DNA of 64,000 bases from Mesorhizobium sp. CAU 1732 (GCF_039888675.1 NZ_JBDQQR010000001.1:3100001-3164000), one strand, 5' to 3'; shown: positions 28,625 through 38,269, counted from the first letter of the stretch. Notes: a model not told the origin generated them from the letters alone. Numbers and translations: made by a program.

Positions 28625-29053
28625 TTACGCCGGATCGACCACGTCCTGCGGCTTCAGCCGCAGCATCTCAAGCGTCCGCGCCAGAAGCCTCACCTCGTGC
28701 GCGTCGAGGTCCTGATCGGCCTTGGCGATCTCGGCCAGATGCCGGGCCAACTGGATGCGGCGGTCGCGCGGGTATTCACGAAAGATTTGCAATGCCTGCG
28801 CGGTCGTCGTCTCGTAGCCGTAGTCGTGCAGATAGCTGATGACCTTGGCGAAGCTTTCCTCGCCGATGCCGAACGTCTCGGCGCAGATGCGCTTCAGCGT
28901 CGCGAGTTCCTCCTCGCTCACCTCGCCATCGGCCAGCACCATGCGGAACAGCAGCAGGATTTCCGCCGACAGCGACGGATCGTCAGCCACCTTGCGCACC
29001 GCGGGATCGCCATCGAAGAGCGACTTGATCCGCGCAATTACATCGAACGCCAT
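28625..29053 (-). CDS. TerB-like domain protein
   Basis: A 142-residue all-helical cytoplasmic protein of the TerB/tellurite-resistance-like superfamily. It shows the paired acidic motifs VLADGEVSEEELATLKRI and AKADQDLDAHEVRLL, which in the family bind metal ions. ATG at 29053 follows AGGAGC. It stands alone, convergent with the ABC operon. Tellurite resistance itself is not implied: single-domain relatives are common and mostly uncharacterised. Confidence 0.82.
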   Translation of the reverse strand: MAFDVIARIKSLFDGDPAVRKVADDPSLSAEILLLFRMVLADGEVSEEELATLKRICAETFGIGEESFAKVISYLHDYGYETTTAQALQIFREYPRDRRIQLARHLAEIAKADQDLDAHEVRLLARTLEMLRLKPQDVVDPA

Positions 29054-29219
29054 CGCGTGCTCCTCGCATGAAGACATGATCGCCCAACGCTAGTCCATTG
29101 CAACGCAAACAGGAAACCGGATTCAGCGTTATCCCGGAGCAGTTTTCACGGAACGAGTTCCCGCTTGCGAAACGTCATCACGTGTGATGCAAGCGGTTTC
29201 CAGTTCTGCAGGCCCCCCA

Positions 29220-29975
29220 ATGTTCCCCGACCTTGCCATCGAGATTGTCCTTCTGCTTGCCGCAGCCGCGTTTCTCGCAGGCTTCATCGATTCGATTGCG
29301 GGCGGCGGCGGGCTGATCACGATCCCGGCCCTGCTGCTCGCCGGTTTCGCCCCGGTCGAAGCGCTCGGGACGAACAAGCTTCAGAGCATCTTCGGCGCGA
29401 CATCCGCAACGATCGCCTACGCCTCGAAGGGCCATGTCGATCTGAAAACGCAATTGCCGTCGGCCATCCTGTCGTTCCTCGGCGCGGTCGCTGGAGCCGC
29501 TGTGGCAACGGTGCTGCCGGGCGAATGGCTGAACGCGATGCTTCCTCCGATGCTCGTCGCGATCGCGCTTTACTTCGCCTTCAAGCCGAACATGAACGAC
29601 GTCGACCGGGCGCGGCGCATCACGCCCTTCGTCTTCGGCATGACTGTCGTGCCGATGATCGGCTTCTATGACGGCGTCTTCGGGCCGGGCGCCGGCTCGT
29701 TCTTCATGCTCGCCTTCGTCGCTCTCGCGGGCTACGGGGTGCTCAAGGCGACGGCCCACACCAAACTGCTCAATCTTGCCTCGAACCTCGGCGGTTTCGC
29801 CGCCTTCGCGGCGGTCGGCGCCGTTTCCTGGCGCATCGGCCTGATGATGGGCATCTGCCAGTTCATCGGCGCGCGCATCGGCGCGGGCGTGGCGATGAAG
29901 AGGGGCGCGCGCATCATCAAGCCGCTGCTGGTCTGCACCTGCCTGGTGTTGGCGGCAAGGCTGCTCTGGACCTGA
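29220..29975 (+). CDS. TauE/SafE (TSUP) family transporter
   Basis: A 251-residue inner-membrane protein with about eight helices and the family motif pair AGFIDSIAGGGGLITIPALL and GFYDGVFGPGAGSFF. TSUP proteins export sulfite, sulfoacetate or other sulfonate-derived anions. ATG at 29220 fits the first helix; an in-frame ATG at 29187 would add eleven polar residues. A sulfite-oxidising SoeABC-like complex lies 8 kb away, but they are not in one operon. Confidence 0.87.
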   Translation: MFPDLAIEIVLLLAAAAFLAGFIDSIAGGGGLITIPALLLAGFAPVEALGTNKLQSIFGATSATIAYASKGHVDLKTQLPSAILSFLGAVAGAAVATVLPGEWLNAMLPPMLVAIALYFAFKPNMNDVDRARRITPFVFGMTVVPMIGFYDGVFGPGAGSFFMLAFVALAGYGVLKATAHTKLLNLASNLGGFAAFAAVGAVSWRIGLMMGICQFIGARIGAGVAMKRGARIIKPLLVCTCLVLAARLLWT

Positions 29976-30033
29976 GGTGCGGTTGGAAGCCGCGGGACTT
30001 CTGCCGGTCCGCGCTTTGCGCTAATCTGCGCCG

Positions 30034-30888
30034 ATGAGACCCGAACGTCCCCTCCCCGACAGGCCCGCCCGCCCGGGCGCGACGATCGTCGCCACGGAGA
30101 CGTTCGAACTGATGAAGGTGCCGGCACCGGCCGGTCTTTCCCACCTCGTTCATGACATCGCGCTTTACCGCGAACGCTCCGGCGCGCCGATCCGGCAGGT
30201 CGAGATTGCCTCTCTGGTCGTGCCGGTGCTGATCGGCTTCGCGGAGCCGTTCGAAATCGCGCTCGGGCGCGAGCCGGGCAAGTCGGATGCGTATCAAAGC
30301 TTCACCTCCGGCCTGTGCCTGAAACCGGTCAACATCCGCTCCGCCGGCGGCTGCTCCTGCCTCGAATTCACCCTGACGCCGCTCGGCGCCCGCTTGTTCT
30401 TCGGCCTGCCGATGAGCGAACTGACGGAACGCATGCTCGTTCTCGATGATGTGAACGACCGCCCGCTGGCGCGTCTGCGCGAACGGCTGGGCAACGAGCC
30501 GGACTGGAACCGACGGTTCGATCTCGCCGCAGCATTCCTCACGCTCCGACTGCGCGAGGCGCCGGCGGCCAACCCCGCCACGAACTGGGCCTACCAGACC
30601 ATCGTCGCCAGCGGCGGCCGGATATCGGTGGAAGCGCTCGCCACAAAACTCGACTGGAGCCGCAAACATCTGGCCGCGCGGTTCAGGCAGGAAATCGGGC
30701 TTCCGCCCAAGCAGGTCGCGCGCATCGCACGGTTCAGCCGTGCCCAGACTTTGGCCGTGTCCCGGCGCGAGAACGGCTGGGCCGATATCGCCGCCGCATG
30801 CGGCTATGCGGACCAGGCCCATCTGGTGCGCGAATTTCGCGAATTCTCCGGTTCGACGCCTGCGGCGTGGCTCGCCGTCGCGGCCTGA
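30034..30888 (+). CDS. AraC-family transcriptional regulator
   Basis: A 284-residue regulator: N-terminal ligand domain (about 1-175) and C-terminal AraC-type double helix-turn-helix (about 185-280) with ISVEALATKLDWSRKHLAARF and WADIAAACGYADQAHLVREF. It is followed at 78 bp by a VOC-family gene in the same direction, which it may control. Confidence 0.88.
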   Translation: MRPERPLPDRPARPGATIVATETFELMKVPAPAGLSHLVHDIALYRERSGAPIRQVEIASLVVPVLIGFAEPFEIALGREPGKSDAYQSFTSGLCLKPVNIRSAGGCSCLEFTLTPLGARLFFGLPMSELTERMLVLDDVNDRPLARLRERLGNEPDWNRRFDLAAAFLTLRLREAPAANPATNWAYQTIVASGGRISVEALATKLDWSRKHLAARFRQEIGLPPKQVARIARFSRAQTLAVSRRENGWADIAAACGYADQAHLVREFREFSGSTPAAWLAVAA

Positions 30889-30966
30889 TCGAAGGTTACA
30901 TTCCTTCAATCCAGCGCACCGAAAACGCGGCATCCTGCGTCTCTGGACCAGACAACGGAGACAATC

Positions 30967-31386
30967 ATGACCGCCACGAGCATCGAACCCCCACGCATCT
31001 ATCCGACATTCCGCTTCCGCGATGCCGCGCGGATGATCGACTTTCTCGTCAAGGCCTTCGGCTTCGCGGTCCATGCCCGCTACGACCGCCCGGACGGCGG
31101 CGTGGGCCACGCGGAACTCGCACTCGGGTCATCCATGATCATGTGCGGCGACACCGCCGACGACGCCTTCGGCGCGATGGTCGGACAGCCGGGCGAGCCG
31201 GCCGGCAAGTCGCTCTACATCGCCGTCGAGGAGGTCGATGCGCTCTTCGATCGAGCCACCAAAGCCGGCGCGACGATCGAACAGGGGCTGACCGATCGCG
31301 ACTATGGCAGCCGCGAATTCATCTGCCGCGATCCCGAAGGCAACATCTGGACGTTCGGCACCTACTGGCCGAAGGCGAACTGCTGA
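30967..31386 (+). CDS. VOC family (glyoxalase/PhnB-like) protein
   Basis: A 139-residue vicinal-oxygen-chelate fold protein built of two beta-alpha-beta-beta-beta repeats. It starts PRIYPTFRFRDAARMIDFL and ends REFICRDPEGNIWTFGTYWP, typical of PhnB/YycE-like proteins of unknown reaction. Start ATG at 30967 follows GGAGACAATC. The stop is two bases from the cobQ stop (convergent). It is likely expressed with the AraC regulator upstream. Confidence 0.86.
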   Translation: MTATSIEPPRIYPTFRFRDAARMIDFLVKAFGFAVHARYDRPDGGVGHAELALGSSMIMCGDTADDAFGAMVGQPGEPAGKSLYIAVEEVDALFDRATKAGATIEQGLTDRDYGSREFICRDPEGNIWTFGTYWPKANC

Positions 31387-31388
31387 CG

Positions 31389-32858
31389 CTATCGCGCCGC
31401 GGCCAACAGCGCATCCACATCGAGATGGCGTTCCAGATGCTCGGCGATGGCGTCGAGCGCGGTCTCGACACCCTGGCGGTAATTGCCGCCGCCGGTGGCG
31501 AGCCCGAGATCGGCCAGAAACCGCCGCCGAAACCCGTCGGCACCAAACGCGCCGTGAAGATACGTGCCCCAGACGCGCCCGTCCGGCGACGACGCGCCGT
31601 CGGGCACACCGTCGATCGTCAGGACCGGTCGCAGCGTATCCGTTCCCGTCGTCCGCCCGAGGTGGATTTCGTAGCCGGACATGTCCTCGTCGAAGACGAG
31701 CGAACGCGCGGCGACGTTGCGCACCGTCTTGTCCGGTTCCAGCACGGTCTCCACGTCGAGCATGCCGAGCCCGTCCGCCTCGCGAACCGTCCCCTCGACG
31801 CCATGCGGATCGCGCACGACGCGGCCGAGCATCTGGTAGCCGCCGCAGATGCCGACGACGCGGCCTCCCCGCCGCCGATGCGCGGCCAGATCGCGATCCC
31901 ATCCATTGTCGCGGAACATCGCGAGGTCGGCGATCGTCGCCTTCGAGCCGGGAATGACGACGAGCGACGCGTCCGCCGGCAAGGGCCGGCCCGGCGGCAC
32001 GAACACGACATCGACGCCGGCTTCGGCCCGCAGCGGATCGAGATCGTCAAAATTCGCGATGCGCGACAGCATCGGAACCGCTACCTTGCAGGCCGGCCCC
32101 GCCTCGCTCACCGCGCGTTCGAGCACGACCGAATCCTCCGACGGCAGCAACGCCGCCTCGCGCAGCCACGGCACCACGCCGAAGGACCGCCACCCGGTAA
32201 AGCGCGTGATGGCTTCAAGCCCGTCGTCAAAGAGGCTCAGATCACCGCGGAACTTGTTGATCAGATAGCCCGCGATCATGCGCCGGTCGTCCTCCGGCAA
32301 GATCAGATGCGTGCCCGCGACCGCCGCGATCACCCCGCCCCTGTCGATGTCGCCGACGAGCACGACGGGCACGTCGGCCTTCGTGGCGAAGCCCATATTG
32401 GCGATGTCACGGTCGCGCAAATTGATTTCCGCCGGCGATCCCGCGCCTTCGACGATGATCAGGTCTGCGCCGTCCTTCAGCCGCGTCCACGAATCCATGA
32501 CAGCATCCATGAGTTCGGCCTTGCGCGTCTGGTAGTCGCGCGCTTGCGCTTCGCCGCGCATTTTGCCCTGCACGACGACCTGCGCACCCACATCCGATTG
32601 CGGCTTCAGGAGAACCGGGTTCATGTGCACGCTCGGCGGCACGCCACAGGCCAGCGCCTGAAGCCATTGCGCCCGCCCGATCTCGCCCCCCATCGCCTCG
32701 CCCGGAATGTCGGCCACGGCGGCATTGTTGGACATGTTCTGCGGCTTGAAAGGCCGCACGGACAGCCCGCGATTGCGCGCCACGCGGCACAGCCCGGCCA
32801 CCAGAACCGTCTTGCCGACATCGGAGCCGGTCCCTTGCAGCATGAGCGCGCGCGTCAC
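31389..32858 (-). CDS. cobQ: Cobyric acid synthase CobQ
   Basis: Amidates four carboxylates of adenosylcobyrinic a,c-diamide in B12 synthesis. The 489-residue protein has the N-terminal P-loop-like [11 protein letters not shown] and [12 protein letters not shown], and a C-terminal class I glutamine amidotransferase domain with the nucleophile Cys in [11 protein letters not shown]. Length and domain order match CobQ/CbiP. It stands alone here. Corrinoid supply is relevant to the corrinoid-dependent genes at 57-64 kb. Confidence 0.95.
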   Translation of the reverse strand: MTRALMLQGTGSDVGKTVLVAGLCRVARNRGLSVRPFKPQNMSNNAAVADIPGEAMGGEIGRAQWLQALACGVPPSVHMNPVLLKPQSDVGAQVVVQGKMRGEAQARDYQTRKAELMDAVMDSWTRLKDGADLIIVEGAGSPAEINLRDRDIANMGFATKADVPVVLVGDIDRGGVIAAVAGTHLILPEDDRRMIAGYLINKFRGDLSLFDDGLEAITRFTGWRSFGVVPWLREAALLPSEDSVVLERAVSEAGPACKVAVPMLSRIANFDDLDPLRAEAGVDVVFVPPGRPLPADASLVVIPGSKATIADLAMFRDNGWDRDLAAHRRRGGRVVGICGGYQMLGRVVRDPHGVEGTVREADGLGMLDVETVLEPDKTVRNVAARSLVFDEDMSGYEIHLGRTTGTDTLRPVLTIDGVPDGASSPDGRVWGTYLHGAFGADGFRRRFLADLGLATGGGNYRQGVETALDAIAEHLERHLDVDALLAAAR

Positions 32859-33039
32859 CGGCAGGCGCCTTTGCGGTGAAGACAGTATGCTTCGTTGTTC
32901 ACATCACGCACTTTCCGTTATCGCACCTGCGCACAGCGCCTTTGCGGGCCGGCGCATTGCACGCCTGCCTCAATGGTCTAGATTGCAGATCACGCACAAG
33001 CGAAAACAAGAAGGCCAAGGGCCGTTCAGGGAGGATGCC

Positions 33040-34206
33040 ATGGACGCTGCTGTCGATGCGACCGCAAACCAGTTCGACTTGAACGAAGACCAGCGCGCGA
33101 TACAGGAGATGACGGCGGGCTTCGCCGCCGACCGCGTCGCGCCCTATGCGCTCGACTGGGACAAGGAGCGCTTCTTCCCCTCCAGCGTCATCCGCGAGAC
33201 CGGGCAGCTCGGCTTCGGCGGCATCTACATCCGCGAGGATGTCGGCGGGTCCGGCCTCGGCCGCCTCGACGCGGTGCTGATCTTCGAGGCGCTGGCCGCC
33301 GCCTGTCCCGGCTTTTCGTCGATGATCTCGATCCACAACATGTCGGCCTGGATGATCGACATGTTCGGCTCGGACGAGCAGCGCCAGCGCTTCCTGCCCA
33401 AGATGACGTCGATGGAATGGCTGGCGAGCTACGCGCTGACCGAACCCGGCTCCGGCTCCGACGCTGCCGCGTTGCGCGCAAAGGCGGTCCGTTCCGGCGA
33501 CCATTACGTCCTGAGCGGGACCAAGCAGTTCATCTCGGGTGCGGGCGAGTCCGACCTCTACGTCGTGATGGTCCGCACCGGCGAGGACGGCCCCAAGGGC
33601 ATCTCGACCATAGTGATCCCGAAGGACGCGCCGGGCCTGTCTTTCGGACCGAGCGAAAGCAAGATGGGCTGGCACATGCAGCCAACCCGTCAGGTCATCT
33701 TCGAGGACTGCAAGGTGCCTGCCGAAAATGTCCTCTCGGGCGAAGGCGCGGGCTTCCGCATCGCCATGGCCGGCCTCGACGGCGGCCGCCTCAACATCGC
33801 CGCCTGCTCGCTCGGCGGCGCGCAATCGGCGCTCGACAAGGCGCTGGCCTATGCGGGCGAGCGCCAGGCATTCGGCAAGACGATCGACCAGTTCCAGGCG
33901 CTGCAGTTCAAGCTGGCTGACATGGAAACCAACCTTCAGGCATCCCGCGTCATGCTCTATGCAGCCGCGTCCAGGCTCGACCGGAAATCGCCCGACGCGT
34001 CGAAATGGTCGGCCATGGCCAAGCGCTTCGTCACCGACACCTGTTTCGACATCGCCAACGACGCGCTCCAGGTCCATGGCGGCTACGGCTATCTGCATGA
34101 ATACGGCGTCGAGAAACTCGTGCGCGACCTGCGGGTCCACCAGATTCTCGAAGGCACCAACGAGATCATGCGGGTCATCATCGCGCGGCATCTGATCGGG
34201 CGTTAG
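33040..34206 (+). CDS. Acyl-CoA dehydrogenase, probably isobutyryl-CoA dehydrogenase
   Basis: FAD enzyme (388 residues) that introduces a 2,3-double bond into an acyl-CoA. The family blocks are YALTEPGSGSDAAAL, KQFISGAGESD, the Arg-rich QAFGKTIDQFQALQFKLADM and the C-terminal QILEGTNEIMR. ATG at 33040 follows AGGGAGG. Directly downstream is 3-hydroxyisobutyrate dehydrogenase, which in valine catabolism acts two steps after isobutyryl-CoA oxidation, so isobutyryl-CoA is the likely substrate. Confidence 0.86.
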   Translation: MDAAVDATANQFDLNEDQRAIQEMTAGFAADRVAPYALDWDKERFFPSSVIRETGQLGFGGIYIREDVGGSGLGRLDAVLIFEALAAACPGFSSMISIHNMSAWMIDMFGSDEQRQRFLPKMTSMEWLASYALTEPGSGSDAAALRAKAVRSGDHYVLSGTKQFISGAGESDLYVVMVRTGEDGPKGISTIVIPKDAPGLSFGPSESKMGWHMQPTRQVIFEDCKVPAENVLSGEGAGFRIAMAGLDGGRLNIAACSLGGAQSALDKALAYAGERQAFGKTIDQFQALQFKLADMETNLQASRVMLYAAASRLDRKSPDASKWSAMAKRFVTDTCFDIANDALQVHGGYGYLHEYGVEKLVRDLRVHQILEGTNEIMRVIIARHLIGR

Positions 34207-34211
34207 GGGAA

Positions 34212-34326
34212 TAGGGCAGTAGGGGGAATCGCTGGATTCCTCTTTCGACCATCGAAGCAGACGACCGAACTTCATCCCTACTGCCTTACTCCCTTACTGC
34301 CTTACTCCCCTACTGCCCTACCCCGG
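34212..34326. repeat. Inverted repeat plus 16-bp tandem repeat between two valine-pathway genes
   Basis: A perfect 14-bp inverted repeat, TAGGGCAGTAGGGG at 34212-34225 and its complement at 34308-34321. Overlapping the right arm are three 16-bp direct units (34279-34294, 34295-34310, 34311-34326) of the form CTACTGCCTTACTCCC. The whole spacer between the acyl-CoA dehydrogenase gene and mmsB is built from this. It differs from the long A-type elements. Confidence 0.8.
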
Positions 34327-34337
34327 AGGAACCCACC

Positions 34338-35222
34338 ATGACGACAATCGCATTCATCGGCCTCGGCAATATGGGCAATCCCATGGCCGCCAATCTGGTC
34401 AAGGCCGGCCACACCGTGCACGGCTTCGACCTGATGCCGGAAAACCTGAAGATCGCCGGCGAAAACGGCGTCACCGTCATGGCGAATGCCGCTGCTGCGG
34501 CCAAGGACGCGGATGTCGTCATCACCATGCTGCCCGCCGGCAAGCACGTCCTGTCGGTCTATGAGGACATCGCGTCCACGGCGGCGAAGGGCACGCTGTT
34601 CATCGATTCATCGACCATCGACGTCGATTCCGCCCGCAAGGCGCATGCGATCGCCTCGGCGGCCGGCATGCTCTCCATCGATGCGCCGGTATCGGGCGGC
34701 GTCGGCGGCGCGGAAGCCGGCACCTTGACCTTCATGGCAGGCGGCTCGCCGGACGCCTTCGCGAGGGCAGAGCCGATCCTCCAGCCGATGGCCGGCAAGA
34801 TCGTGCATTGCGGCGATGGCGGCGCGGGACAGGCAGCCAAGATCTGCAACAACATGATCCTCGGCATCTCGATGATCGGCGTCGGCGAAGCCTTCGTTCT
34901 CGCCGAAAAGCTCGGTCTCTCGCATCAGGCGCTGTTCGACGTCGCGTCCACCTCGTCCGGACAGTGCTGGTCGCTCACCACCTACTGCCCGGTGCCAGGC
35001 CCCGTGCCGACGTCACCCGCCAACCGCGACTACAAACCGGGCTTCGCCGCCGCACTCATGCTGAAGGATTTGAAGCTCGCGCAGGAAGCGGCCCAGAGCG
35101 CCGGCGCGGTCACGCCATTGGGGGCCGAAGCCGCCCAGCTCTACGCGCTTTTCAACGCCATGGGCCACGGCGGAACGGATTTTTCCGGCATCGTCCGCTT
35201 TCTGCGCGGCGACGTGTCCTGA
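34338..35222 (+). CDS. mmsB: 3-hydroxyisobutyrate dehydrogenase
   Basis: Oxidises 3-hydroxyisobutyrate to methylmalonate semialdehyde in valine breakdown. The 294-residue beta-hydroxyacid dehydrogenase has the NAD motif FIGLGNMGNPMA, the substrate signature DAPVSGGVGGAEAGTL, and catalytic Lys168 in GAGQAAKICNN. ATG at 34338 follows GGAGGAA. It is paired with an acyl-CoA dehydrogenase gene upstream. Confidence 0.93.
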   Translation: MTTIAFIGLGNMGNPMAANLVKAGHTVHGFDLMPENLKIAGENGVTVMANAAAAAKDADVVITMLPAGKHVLSVYEDIASTAAKGTLFIDSSTIDVDSARKAHAIASAAGMLSIDAPVSGGVGGAEAGTLTFMAGGSPDAFARAEPILQPMAGKIVHCGDGGAGQAAKICNNMILGISMIGVGEAFVLAEKLGLSHQALFDVASTSSGQCWSLTTYCPVPGPVPTSPANRDYKPGFAAALMLKDLKLAQEAAQSAGAVTPLGAEAAQLYALFNAMGHGGTDFSGIVRFLRGDVS

Positions 35223-35349
35223 CGCTGGGTCAGCGCGCTTCGCGCATGGCCCGGCAGAAAATCGCCCGATTCATACTTGCTTAAGCTCTCGCTAACCGCG
35301 CGGTAACGATGTCGCTGTAAAACGGTTTTTAAGGCGGTGATCGCAACCG

Positions 35350-35476
35350 CCCTCCGCTCCGGATCAGGTATTGCGTACCGGAGCAGTTAGTTTCGCAGTG
35401 TATCGAGTTCGCGAAACGCCATGCGTATATTTGGCAAAGACCGCGTTTCTCCCCGCCCGGAGAGCGCGGTTTTTCC
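35350..35476 (+). ncRNA. Candidate small RNA with three hairpins and intrinsic terminator
   Basis: A non-coding 300-bp gap holds three consecutive hairpins on the plus strand: GCTCCGG/CCGGAGC (35356-35384), GTTTCGC/GCGAAAC (35390-35417), and a terminator-like ACCGCG...CGCGGT stem followed by five T (35440-35474). No promoter is certain. No known family was recognised. An antisense long 3' extension of the neighbouring gene or a decayed repeat are alternatives. Confidence 0.4.
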
Positions 35477-35520
35477 ATACTCATCGGCCTGTATTTCTAC
35501 CGACGAAGAAAGCGCGGGCC

Positions 35521-35886
35521 TCAGCTTTTGCGGCTGAGACGGTTGTAGTTGGTCTTGACCTTGCTGCTCGACGGCCTGAGCGCTGCATGAACCGCACGCT
35601 CCATCGCGACCCCGTTCCAGAGCGACGGCGTCTGCCCGGACATCACCTCAAGCCAGAACCGTGACGCCGACTGCACGAGCGACATCTGCGCCGCCACCGT
35701 TCCCTCGACGACAGCCGCGGCCTTCTCGGAAACCGCGCGGACGGTTTCGACACGCCACGGATTGAGGCCGTTCGCCTCGTCGGTGAGCAGCGGCATGCGC
35801 AAGGCGGCGACCGCCGGCGCGAGCATGAGCCCACCGGTGAGTGTGGCAGTCGAGCGGATGGATTTATTGGATGGACGTCTGGTCAT
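35521..35886 (-). CDS. Conserved small protein, phasin-like in character
   Basis: A 121-residue protein without recognised domain. It has a hydrophobic N-terminal part (TLTGGLMLAPAVAALRMPLL), a helical middle (VEGTVAAQMSLVQSASRFWLEVMSG) reminiscent of phasin helices that coat polyhydroxyalkanoate granules, and a basic C-terminus. ATG at 35886 follows GAGG. It resembles conserved hypothetical proteins of rhizobia, from memory. A granule or membrane-surface role is only a guess. Confidence 0.65.
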   Translation of the reverse strand: MTRRPSNKSIRSTATLTGGLMLAPAVAALRMPLLTDEANGLNPWRVETVRAVSEKAAAVVEGTVAAQMSLVQSASRFWLEVMSGQTPSLWNGVAMERAVHAALRPSSSKVKTNYNRLSRKS

Positions 35887-35973
35887 GCAAAACCTCGTTC
35901 CCGGACAATTCCGGTATCTCCACCCTGTGCGGAGTCTATCCTGAGCGTCAGGGTATAGATACCCTCGACCCGC

Positions 35974-36381
35974 TCATTTCGGCTGGAATTGCGGGTCAAC
36001 GGGCGGGCGCAGGCCGTTTGCGAGGCGATTGGTCTCGTTCGCCATGCCCACGACGGCCAGAAGCTCCATCAACTGCGCGTTGCTCATGCCCTTCGCACGG
36101 GCCGAGGCCGTATGCGAATAGGTGCAGTATTCGCAGCCATTCGTGGCCGAGACGGCGATGTAGATCAGTTCCTTGGTGAGCGGATCAAGCGCGCCCGGCC
36201 CCATCACCTGCTTGATGTCTTCCCAGGTGCGTTTGAGCCCGGCCGGATCGTGCGCCAGCACCTTCCAGAAATTGTTGATCCAGTCGGTGCCGCGCGTCTG
36301 CATGATGTCGTCATAGACCGCGCGGACCTCGGGCGAGGCGTCCTCGTACTCGATTGGAGAAACGATCGGAGGCGTCGTCAT
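35974..36381 (-). CDS. Carboxymuconolactone decarboxylase/AhpD-like protein
   Basis: A 135-residue all-helical protein with the AhpD-type redox motif Cys83-x-x-Cys86 and His90 (CEYCTYSH). Such proteins are peroxidase-linked disulfide reductases or decarboxylases; the CxxC-H pattern favours an AhpD-like redox role. It diverges from a rhodanese gene 89 bp away. Confidence 0.82.
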   Translation of the reverse strand: MTTPPIVSPIEYEDASPEVRAVYDDIMQTRGTDWINNFWKVLAHDPAGLKRTWEDIKQVMGPGALDPLTKELIYIAVSATNGCEYCTYSHTASARAKGMSNAQLMELLAVVGMANETNRLANGLRPPVDPQFQPK

Positions 36382-36470
36382 CTGAATACTCCTTTTGGCC
36401 GGTATCGTTACGACTGTCAGCGGGTCGCCTGCTGGCGTAGTGTGCCATCGTCAATACTGGAGGAAATCCG

Positions 36471-36848
36471 ATGCCGACAAGCGTGAAAGAGATGATGGCT
36501 GCGGCAAACGCCGCTATTCCGAAAATATCGCCCGATCAGGCACAAAAGCTGATGAGAGAGAAAAACGCCCTCGTCGTGGACGTGCGAGACCCTGCCGAAG
36601 TAGAGGCCAGCGGCAAGGTGAAGGGCGCGATCAACATACCCCGCGGCATGCTGGAATTTCGCGCCGACGACGAGACGCAATATTTCGACAAATCCTTCTC
36701 GAAGGACCGGCCGGTCATCGTCTATTGCGCATCCGGCGGCCGCTCCGCACTGAGCGGCAAGACGCTCAAGGACATGGGGTATACCGAGGTGCACAATCTC
36801 GGCGGGTTCAAGGATTGGGCCGAGAGCGGCGGTGACGTCGAAAAATGA
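36471..36848 (+). CDS. Single-domain rhodanese
   Basis: A 125-residue rhodanese-like sulfurtransferase with catalytic Cys86 in the loop CASGGRSA. The DVRDPAEVEASGKVKGAINIP region is the typical N-terminal half. No signal peptide, so cytoplasmic. It could move sulfane sulfur to cyanide, thiols or proteins. ATG at 36471 follows GGAGGAAATCCG. Confidence 0.88.
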   Translation: MPTSVKEMMAAANAAIPKISPDQAQKLMREKNALVVDVRDPAEVEASGKVKGAINIPRGMLEFRADDETQYFDKSFSKDRPVIVYCASGGRSALSGKTLKDMGYTEVHNLGGFKDWAESGGDVEK

Positions 36849-36892
36849 GGCTGGACGCCTCCCCGGCTGCAACCGGAGAGGCGACCAACTCA

Positions 36893-38269
36893 CTATTTGC
36901 GCAGATCGGCTTCGGCGAGATCGAGCGCCTTGCCGATGCGCTCGGCCGCCATGTCGATCGTTTCCTTGGTCCAGATCAGGGGCGGCGACAGGATCATGGT
37001 GTCGCCGGTCGCGCGCAGCATCATGCCCTGCGCGATCGCGTGGTCACGCACGACGACGGCCGCCGCGCCCTCGCCCGGAAACCGCTCGCGCGTCTCCTTG
37101 TCCTTCACGATCTCGATCGCGCCCATCAGGCCGAACGTCCGGACCTGTCCCACGATCCCCTTGTCGGCCAGAGCCTCGGTCAGCGCCTTGCGGAAATACG
37201 GGCCCGTCTCTTCGCGTACGCGATCGACCAGCCCCTCCTTCTCGATCACGTCCAGATTTGCCAGCGCCACCGCGCAGGCCACGGGGTGCCCGGCATAGGT
37301 GTAGCCGTGATAGAACTCACCGCCCTTGTCGACGATCGTCTTGGCGATGCGGTCGCCGACGAACAGCGCGGACAACGGCTGATAGCCCGATGTGAGGGCC
37401 TTTGCCGTCGTGATCGTGTCGGCCTCGATACCCATCGACTGCGCCGCGAACCACTCGCCCGTGCGGCCATAGCCGGTGATGACCTCATCGAGCATCAGGA
37501 GGACGTCGTATTTGCGGCAGATGCGCTGAACCTCCGGCCAGTAGCTCGCCGGCGGGATCTTGACGCCGCCCGCCCCCTGGATCGGCTCGCCGATGAAAGC
37601 CGCGACCTTGTCGGCGCCTGCATCGAGGATCGCGTCCTCGATCGCCTTTGCCGCCCGAATGCCGAAATCATGCTCGCTTTCGCCCGGCAGCGCGAGCTCG
37701 AACGCGTAGGGCATCATGACATGGACGATGCCCGGCACCGCACCGCCAAGCTGCTCATGCATGCCCGTCATGCCGCCCAGCGACGCGCCGGCGACGGTCG
37801 AGCCGTGATAGGCCATCTTGCGCGAGATGATCAGGTTCTTCTCGGGCCTGCCCTCGAGCGCCCAGTAGTGCCGCACGAGCCGCAACGCGGTGTCGTTCGA
37901 TTCCGAACCCGACGAGCCGTAGAACACCTGGCTCAGGCCCTCGGGCGCGATCTCGGCGAGCTTTTTCGCAAGCAGCACCGGCGTCGGCGTCGAGCACCGG
38001 AAGAAGGAATTGTAATACGGCAATTCCTTCATCTGCTCATAGGCGGCCTCGGCAAGTTCGTGCCGGCCGTAGCCGACATTCACGCACCACAGGCCGGCCA
38101 TGCCGTCGAGAAGTTCGTTGCCTTCGGAATCGTAGATGAACGGACCATTCGCGCGCGTGATGATGCGGGTGCCCGCATTGCGCAGATCCTTGTGGTCGGT
38201 GAACGGGTGGAGATGATGCGCGGCATCGATCTCCTGAAGCTGCTTCAGGGAAAAGTTCTGGTATGTCAT
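36893..38269 (-). CDS. Class III (omega) aminotransferase
   Basis: A 458-residue PLP-dependent transaminase of fold type I. Motifs: YGSSGSESNDTALRL, MAYHGSTVAGASLGG, LDEVITGYGRTG, and the PLP Lys in TTAKALTSGYQPL. It resembles pyruvate-dependent amine/beta-alanine/putrescine transaminases (often labelled aspartate aminotransferase family). The amino donor cannot be fixed from sequence alone. It stands alone between a rhodanese gene and an MFS transporter. Confidence 0.86.
   Translation of the reverse strand: MTYQNFSLKQLQEIDAAHHLHPFTDHKDLRNAGTRIITRANGPFIYDSEGNELLDGMAGLWCVNVGYGRHELAEAAYEQMKELPYYNSFFRCSTPTPVLLAKKLAEIAPEGLSQVFYGSSGSESNDTALRLVRHYWALEGRPEKNLIISRKMAYHGSTVAGASLGGMTGMHEQLGGAVPGIVHVMMPYAFELALPGESEHDFGIRAAKAIEDAILDAGADKVAAFIGEPIQGAGGVKIPPASYWPEVQRICRKYDVLLMLDEVITGYGRTGEWFAAQSMGIEADTITTAKALTSGYQPLSALFVGDRIAKTIVDKGGEFYHGYTYAGHPVACAVALANLDVIEKEGLVDRVREETGPYFRKALTEALADKGIVGQVRTFGLMGAIEIVKDKETRERFPGEGAAAVVVRDHAIAQGMMLRATGDTMILSPPLIWTKETIDMAAERIGKALDLAEADLRK

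Noticed and set aside
29100..29190. CCGGAGCAGTT-type string near 29140 shared with 35378-35390
   Set aside because: The shared block is short and the surroundings differ, so it may be another decayed repeat but I could not establish one.
35371..35664. A 97-codon open frame on the plus strand
   Set aside because: It starts within a hairpin, overlaps the supported gene at 35521-35886 antisense, and has Arg/Pro-biased composition.
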